Positions 31,553-34,583 of a stretch of DNA of 34,583 nucleotides are shown piece after piece (position 1 is the stretch's first letter; the number at the start of each line of letters is the position of its first letter). The notes below the pieces were generated by a model, which was not told where the DNA came from, did not search any database, and worked only from the letters and a program-made list of their open reading frames with translations. Source of the DNA: Parvularculaceae bacterium (GTDB taxonomy: Bacteria > Pseudomonadota > Alphaproteobacteria > Caulobacterales > Parvularculaceae); NCBI GenBank assembly GCA_013389105.1, contig JACADZ010000009.1, forward strand, positions 1 to 34,583, in the 5' to 3' direction. A program made the translations under genes and the position numbers.

Positions 31553-32116
31553 TTAGAACTTGACGTTGGGCGCCGTCTCCGCCGCGGCCCGACTCGCCTC
31601 TGGGATCTCAAAAAACTCGCGCTGCTTGAAATTGCCCATGGGCGCGATGAAGTTGCCCGGTATCTGCTGGATCGCCGTATTGAACTCCTGGATGGCGTTG
31701 TTGAAGAAGCGCCGCGCCGCCGCGATCTTGTTCTCGACGTCCGCGAGCTCGCGCTGGAGCGCGAGGAAGTTCTCGTTCGCCTTGAGGTTGGGATAGGCCT
31801 CGGCCAGGGCGAAGAGCTTGCCGAGCGCGGCCGTGAGCGCGCCTTCCGCCTGCCCCTGCGCCGCCGGGCCATGGGCGCTTGCGGCGGCGTTGCGGGCCTG
31901 GATCACGGCGTCGAGCGTCGTCTTCTCGTGGCTGGCGTAGCCCTTGACGGTTTCGACGAGGTTCGGAATGAGGTCGTGACGTTGCTTGAGCTGCACGTCG
32001 ACGTCGGCGAACGCCTGGTCCGCCCGCTGATTGAGCCCGACAATGCGGTTATAGATGGCGACGCCGACCAGAACCACCAGCGCGACCGCGCCGAGAACGA
32101 CCCACAAGCCTGTCAT
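31553..32116 (-). CDS. lemA: LemA family protein
   Basis: 187-aa inner-membrane-anchored protein. One N-terminal membrane helix (about residues 4-21) is followed by an alpha-helical periplasmic-type domain containing the family signature LNQRADQAFADVDVQLKQRH, then DLIPNLVETVKGYASHE and a YPNLKANENFLALQ block. The role of LemA is not settled; it often neighbours HtpX-like or TPM-domain genes. The ATG at 32116 is chosen because GGGAGG lies 4 bp upstream; the in-frame ATG at 32128 overlaps that ribosome site. It is first in the run lemA-GNAT-remnant-HtpX-like. Confidence 0.95.
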   Translation of the reverse strand: MTGLWVVLGAVALVVLVGVAIYNRIVGLNQRADQAFADVDVQLKQRHDLIPNLVETVKGYASHEKTTLDAVIQARNAAASAHGPAAQGQAEGALTAALGKLFALAEAYPNLKANENFLALQRELADVENKIAAARRFFNNAIQEFNTAIQQIPGNFIAPMGNFKQREFFEIPEASRAAAETAPNVKF

Positions 32117-32214
32117 AACGCCTCCCATTTGCGGCGCGCTTGCGCCTATATGGCTGACGGGCGTTTTATCGCCTGATTTGTCCGCGGCGCAATTAAAGAG
32201 GGGTCGAACATCCC
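32117..32214. promoter_or_regulatory. Divergent region between lemA and the SMP-30 gene
   Basis: This 98-bp gap separates two outward-reading genes and must hold or adjoin their promoters. It includes short AT-rich stretches (around 32150-32170 and 32190-32197) and GAGGGG at 32198-32203 for the right-hand gene. No convincing paired -35/-10 boxes were found. Confidence 0.35.
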
Positions 32215-33117
32215 ATGGAAATCATCGCCGAAGGTCTCGCCTTTCCGGAAGGACCCCTGCTCCTGCCGGACGGCGCGTTGCTCGTGGTCGAGATCAAAGC
32301 CGAGCGGCTGACCCGCATCCGCCCCGGGCGCAGGCCCGAGGTCGTCGCGACGATCAAGGGCGGACCGAACGGCGCGGCGCTCGGGCCGGACGGGGCCGTC
32401 TATGTCTGCAACAATGGCGGATTCGAGTGGCGCGAGGTCATGGGCCAGACGATCTCCGGCGACGCGGCCGCGGATTACCGCGGCGGCTCGATCGACCGCG
32501 TGGACCTCGCCACCGGCAAGGTCGAGACCCTCTACACTCATTGCGACGGGCATCCGCTGAAGGGTCCGAACGATCTCGTCTTCGACCGAACCGGCGGCTT
32601 CTGGTTCACCGACCACGGCAAATCGTGGGGGCGGATGCGGGATTATGGCGGGGTGTACTACGCGAGGGCGGACGGCTCGAAGATCGTCGACGCGGCTTAT
32701 CCCATGTATTCGACCAACGGGGTCGGGCTGTCGCCGGACGAGAAGACTCTGTTCGTCGCCGAGACCATGACGTCGCGCCTGTGGGCGTTCGACATCGAGG
32801 CCCCAGGAGTGCTCGCGCCGTCCGCGCTCCCGATCCCGGGTCGCATCGTGACGACGCTGCCGGGACTTCAGCTGCTCGACTCGCTCGCAATCGAAGCCGA
32901 CGGCCGCGTCTGCGTGGCGACGCTCCTCAACGGCGGCATCACGACGATCGCGCCGGACGGGACGAGCGAGCACCTCGCCCTGCCCGATCTCTTCCCGACC
33001 AATATCTGCTTCGGCGGGATCGACCGGCGCGACGCCTACGTCACCCTGTCGGGAACCGGACGGATCGCCAGGCTGCGCTGGCCGCGGCCGGGGCTGAAGC
33101 TGAATTTCGGGGCGTAG
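32215..33117 (+). CDS. SMP-30/gluconolactonase/LRE-family beta-propeller hydrolase
   Basis: 300-aa predicted metal-dependent sugar lactonase of the regucalcin/gluconolactonase family, forming a six-bladed propeller. Candidate metal ligands match the family pattern: Glu12 in FPEGP, Asn119 in GPNDLVFD, Asn168 in STNGVGLSPDE, and Asp222 in LDSLAIEADG. Repeated propeller-strand patterns (GPDGAVYVCNNGG, RTGGFWFTDHG) are visible. No signal peptide is present, so it should be cytosolic. The ATG at 32215 follows GAGGGG at 11 bp. The substrate may be an aldonolactone, but no sugar pathway gene is adjacent. It is distinct in sequence from the PON homologue at 12569-13651, although the fold is the same type. 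Confidence 0.9.
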   Translation: MEIIAEGLAFPEGPLLLPDGALLVVEIKAERLTRIRPGRRPEVVATIKGGPNGAALGPDGAVYVCNNGGFEWREVMGQTISGDAAADYRGGSIDRVDLATGKVETLYTHCDGHPLKGPNDLVFDRTGGFWFTDHGKSWGRMRDYGGVYYARADGSKIVDAAYPMYSTNGVGLSPDEKTLFVAETMTSRLWAFDIEAPGVLAPSALPIPGRIVTTLPGLQLLDSLAIEADGRVCVATLLNGGITTIAPDGTSEHLALPDLFPTNICFGGIDRRDAYVTLSGTGRIARLRWPRPGLKLNFGA

Positions 33118-33124
33118 CCCGCTC

Positions 33125-33153
33125 GTGACGGCGGCGGACTGCTTCTGTATCGT
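33125..33153 (+). promoter_or_regulatory. Weak candidate promoter upstream of the DUF2959 gene
   Basis: GTGACG (33125-33130) and TATCGT (33148-33153) are spaced 17 bp apart and match the sigma-70 hexamers at four positions each. It would give a leader of about 18 nt. The match is modest and overlaps the inverted repeat at 33126-33166. Confidence 0.2.
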
Positions 33154-33166
33154 ATCGTCGCCGTCA
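33126..33166. repeat. Inverted repeat with 8-bp perfect arms
   Basis: TGACGGCG at 33126-33133 pairs with CGCCGTCA at 33159-33166, enclosing a 25-nt loop. It lies between the SMP-30 stop and the DUF2959 start and ends beside the AAGGGG ribosome site. There is no T-tract, so it is not a classical terminator. It might structure the DUF2959 leader or be chance. Confidence 0.35.
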
Positions 33167-33177
33167 AGGGGTTCACG

Positions 33178-33819
33178 ATGATTCGCTCGCTCGTTCTCGC
33201 CGCCGCGCTCGCCGTCTCGGGCTGCGCCTCGACCTACTACGCCACGATGGAGAATTTCGGCTTCGCCAAGCGCGAGATCCTCGTCGACCGCGTCAAGGAC
33301 GCCCGCAAGGAGCAGGCCGAGACCCAGGAGGTGTTCGCCTCGGCGCTCGACGAGTTCCGCAGCCTCGTCGATATCCAGGGCGGCGAACTCGAAAAGCAGT
33401 ACGACAAGATGAACGCCTCCTATGAGGGGGCCAAGCGCCAGGCCGGAGAAGTCCGCACACGGATCAAAGCGGTGGACGACGTCGGCCAGCGCCTGTTCCG
33501 CGAATGGGACAAGGAGCTCGAACAGTATGAGAGCGCGGACCTGCGTCGGCGCAGCGCCGAGCAGCTCGCCCGCACCCGCGCGGACTACGACAAGCTCCTC
33601 GCCGCCATGAACAAGGCCGCGAGCAAAATGGACCCCGTGCTCGAACTCTATCAGGATCAAGTCCTGTTCCTTAAACACAACCTCAACGCCCGAGCCGTCT
33701 CCTCGCTCGAGCTCGAGAGAACCAGGATCGAGGAGCGCGTCGAAACCCTGATCGCGGAAATGAACGCCGCCATCGCCGAGGCCGACACCTTCATCAAGTC
33801 GATGGACAGCGGCGCCTGA
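33178..33819 (+). CDS. DUF2959-family lipoprotein
   Basis: 213-aa protein of the uncharacterised DUF2959 family. A lipoprotein signal ends in AVSGC with Cys16 as the lipidation site, so it should be anchored to a membrane facing the periplasm. The family opening YYATMENFGFAKREILVDRV is directly visible. The rest is strongly charged and predicted alpha-helical with coiled-coil character (for example KEQAETQEVFASALDEF, and a C-terminal helix rich in Glu/Arg). No catalytic motif is evident. The ATG has AAGGGG 6 bp upstream. The next gene, a DUF533 protein, starts 68 bp later on the same strand. Confidence 0.9.
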   Translation: MIRSLVLAAALAVSGCASTYYATMENFGFAKREILVDRVKDARKEQAETQEVFASALDEFRSLVDIQGGELEKQYDKMNASYEGAKRQAGEVRTRIKAVDDVGQRLFREWDKELEQYESADLRRRSAEQLARTRADYDKLLAAMNKAASKMDPVLELYQDQVLFLKHNLNARAVSSLELERTRIEERVETLIAEMNAAIAEADTFIKSMDSGA

Positions 33820-33887
33820 GGCGCCCTCCCGCTTGAATCCCCGCGCGCCGTTCCCATGTGCGTGGCGGGCCAACAGGGAGACCGTTC

Positions 33888-34583
33888 ATGATCGACGCGC
33901 GCCGCATTCTTGAAGACCTCGCCCGCCAGGCTTCCGATCTCGCCAAGGACCCGCGCGTCGAGGCCCGCCTCGGCGACGCCAAATCGGCCGCGCAGAAAGT
34001 GCGCGAGCGCCTCGAGACCGATCCCAAAGCGCGAACCGTTGCAGCGGGCGCAGGCGGACTCCTGCTTCTCGGCATGCTCGGCAGCGAGGGCGGCCGCAAG
34101 TTTCTCGGCGCCGTGGCCAAGACCGGAATCGCCGCCGGCCTCGGCGCGCTCGCCTACAAGGCGTGGGCGGAACGTCACGGCCGCGCCGGAGCTGCGGCCG
34201 AGCCTGACGCCGACGCCCTGAAGGAATCCGGTTATCTCATCGACGTCGAGAAGGACCCGGAATTCGCCTCGGCCCTTGTCCACGCGATGCTCGGCGCCGC
34301 CTATGCCGACGGAGAACTCGATACGCGCGAGCGGGTCGCCATCGACGCGGCGCTGATCCGCTCCGGCGCGAGCGAGGAGGATCGCCGGGAGCTTCTCAGC
34401 AACATGCCGGAAAAGGAACGCATCGCCCTCATCAAGAAGGGCGCGCGATCGCCCAATCACGCGGCTGAACTCTTCGCGGCCGCCGTCGTCACCGCCGGCG
34501 AGCAGAGCACCGAAACGGCGTTCCTCGGACGGCTCGCGGACGCGCTCGGCATTCATCCCGAGCATGCCGCGGCCATCCCCCCC
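33888..34583 (+). CDS. DUF533/TerB-like domain protein, 3' end cut by the window
   Basis: An uninterrupted frame of 232 codons runs from the ATG at 33888 to the window end without a stop. GGGAGA about 7 bp upstream supports the start. Residues 1-50 are charged and helical. A Gly/Ala/Leu-rich segment at about 51-83 (GAGGLLLLGMLGSEGGRKFLG) is typical of DUF533 proteins. The C-terminal half (from DVEKDPEFASALVHAMLGAAYADGELD) matches the TerB-like acidic helical fold of that family, with the DGxLxxxE-type pattern. No tellurite-resistance genes are nearby and the function is not known. The C-terminus lies beyond the window. Confidence 0.85.
   Translation, partial: MIDARRILEDLARQASDLAKDPRVEARLGDAKSAAQKVRERLETDPKARTVAAGAGGLLLLGMLGSEGGRKFLGAVAKTGIAAGLGALAYKAWAERHGRAGAAAEPDADALKESGYLIDVEKDPEFASALVHAMLGAAYADGELDTRERVAIDAALIRSGASEEDRRELLSNMPEKERIALIKKGARSPNHAAELFAAAVVTAGEQSTETAFLGRLADALGIHPEHAAAIPP

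Noticed and set aside
32146-33873. 575-codon minus-strand frame across the SMP-30 and DUF2959 genes
   Set aside because: It spans two well-supported genes and their intergenic gap on the other strand, and its sequence matches no family; it is a GC-driven shadow.
33888-34583. Tellurite-resistance locus
   Set aside because: The TerB-like fold of DUF533 proteins does not imply tellurite resistance, and no terC, terD or terZ gene is visible.
1-34583. CRISPR arrays, tRNA or rRNA genes, insertion sequences, integrases, phage genes
   Set aside because: Scanned for by eye on both strands; no regular spacer-repeat pattern, tRNA-like cloverleaf, transposase or integrase reading frame was seen.

Overview
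The window is a GC-rich (judged by eye) stretch of bacterial chromosome. The order rplY tail - pth - ychF, two glutathione-type/Atm1 and PrtD-like ABC exporters, and many ATGA/GTGA overlaps fit an alphaproteobacterium, most likely Hyphomicrobiales (Rhizobiales). A Methylocystaceae/Beijerinckiaceae relative is only a guess. I find 33 protein genes, including one cut at each window edge, plus one decayed gene remnant. I see no rRNA, tRNA, CRISPR array, IS element or phage gene, and no gap above 300 bases without a gene.

Layout. 1-2268 (+): end of ribosomal L25, peptidyl-tRNA hydrolase, a small unknown three-helix membrane protein and the ATPase YchF. 2275-8148 (-): dTDP-sugar genes rmlB-rmlD-rmlA, followed downstream by a type I secretion ABC exporter and its HlyD-type adaptor. 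8294-10132 (-): an Atm1-type exporter, divergent from a PilZ-domain protein (10218-10610, +). 10628-14783 (-): a run of sulfotransferase, a bacterial paraoxonase (PON) homologue, an extended SDR, and 3-hydroxyisobutyrate dehydrogenase. 14953-17779 (+): a solitary RnfD/NqrB-like membrane protein, a DUF2330 secreted protein with a CxxC motif, and a PncC/CinA amidohydrolase.

17783-23466: two closely related M48 metalloproteases in inverted orientation flank a CrtI/PYROXD2-like FAD oxidoreductase and a 2-oxoglutarate/Fe(II) oxygenase. One M48 is a predicted lipoprotein and the other a predicted soluble periplasmic protein. 23471-29615 (-): a complete, overlapping peptide-type ABC importer operon (binding protein, two permeases, a double-ATPase subunit) ending in a P1-family N-terminal-nucleophile peptidase. 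29753-32116 (-): lemA, a GNAT acetyltransferase, a 70-codon remnant of an aspartate/glutamate racemase, and an HtpX-like M48 protease. 32215-34583 (+): an SMP-30 family hydrolase, a DUF2959 lipoprotein and a DUF533/TerB-like protein that runs off the window.

The most unusual items are four. First is the PON homologue, which keeps the calcium ligands, the catalytic His pair and the disulfide cysteines. Second is the RnfD-like + DUF2330 pair without any other Rnf/Nqr subunit. Third is the inverted pair of M48 paralogues around an oxidoreductase cassette. Fourth is the racemase remnant, whose reading frame was kept through an internal deletion. I see nothing I would call a wholly new defence or mobile system. 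The RnfD/DUF2330 module is the best candidate for poorly described biology. All family calls come from reading the sequence, not from database searches.
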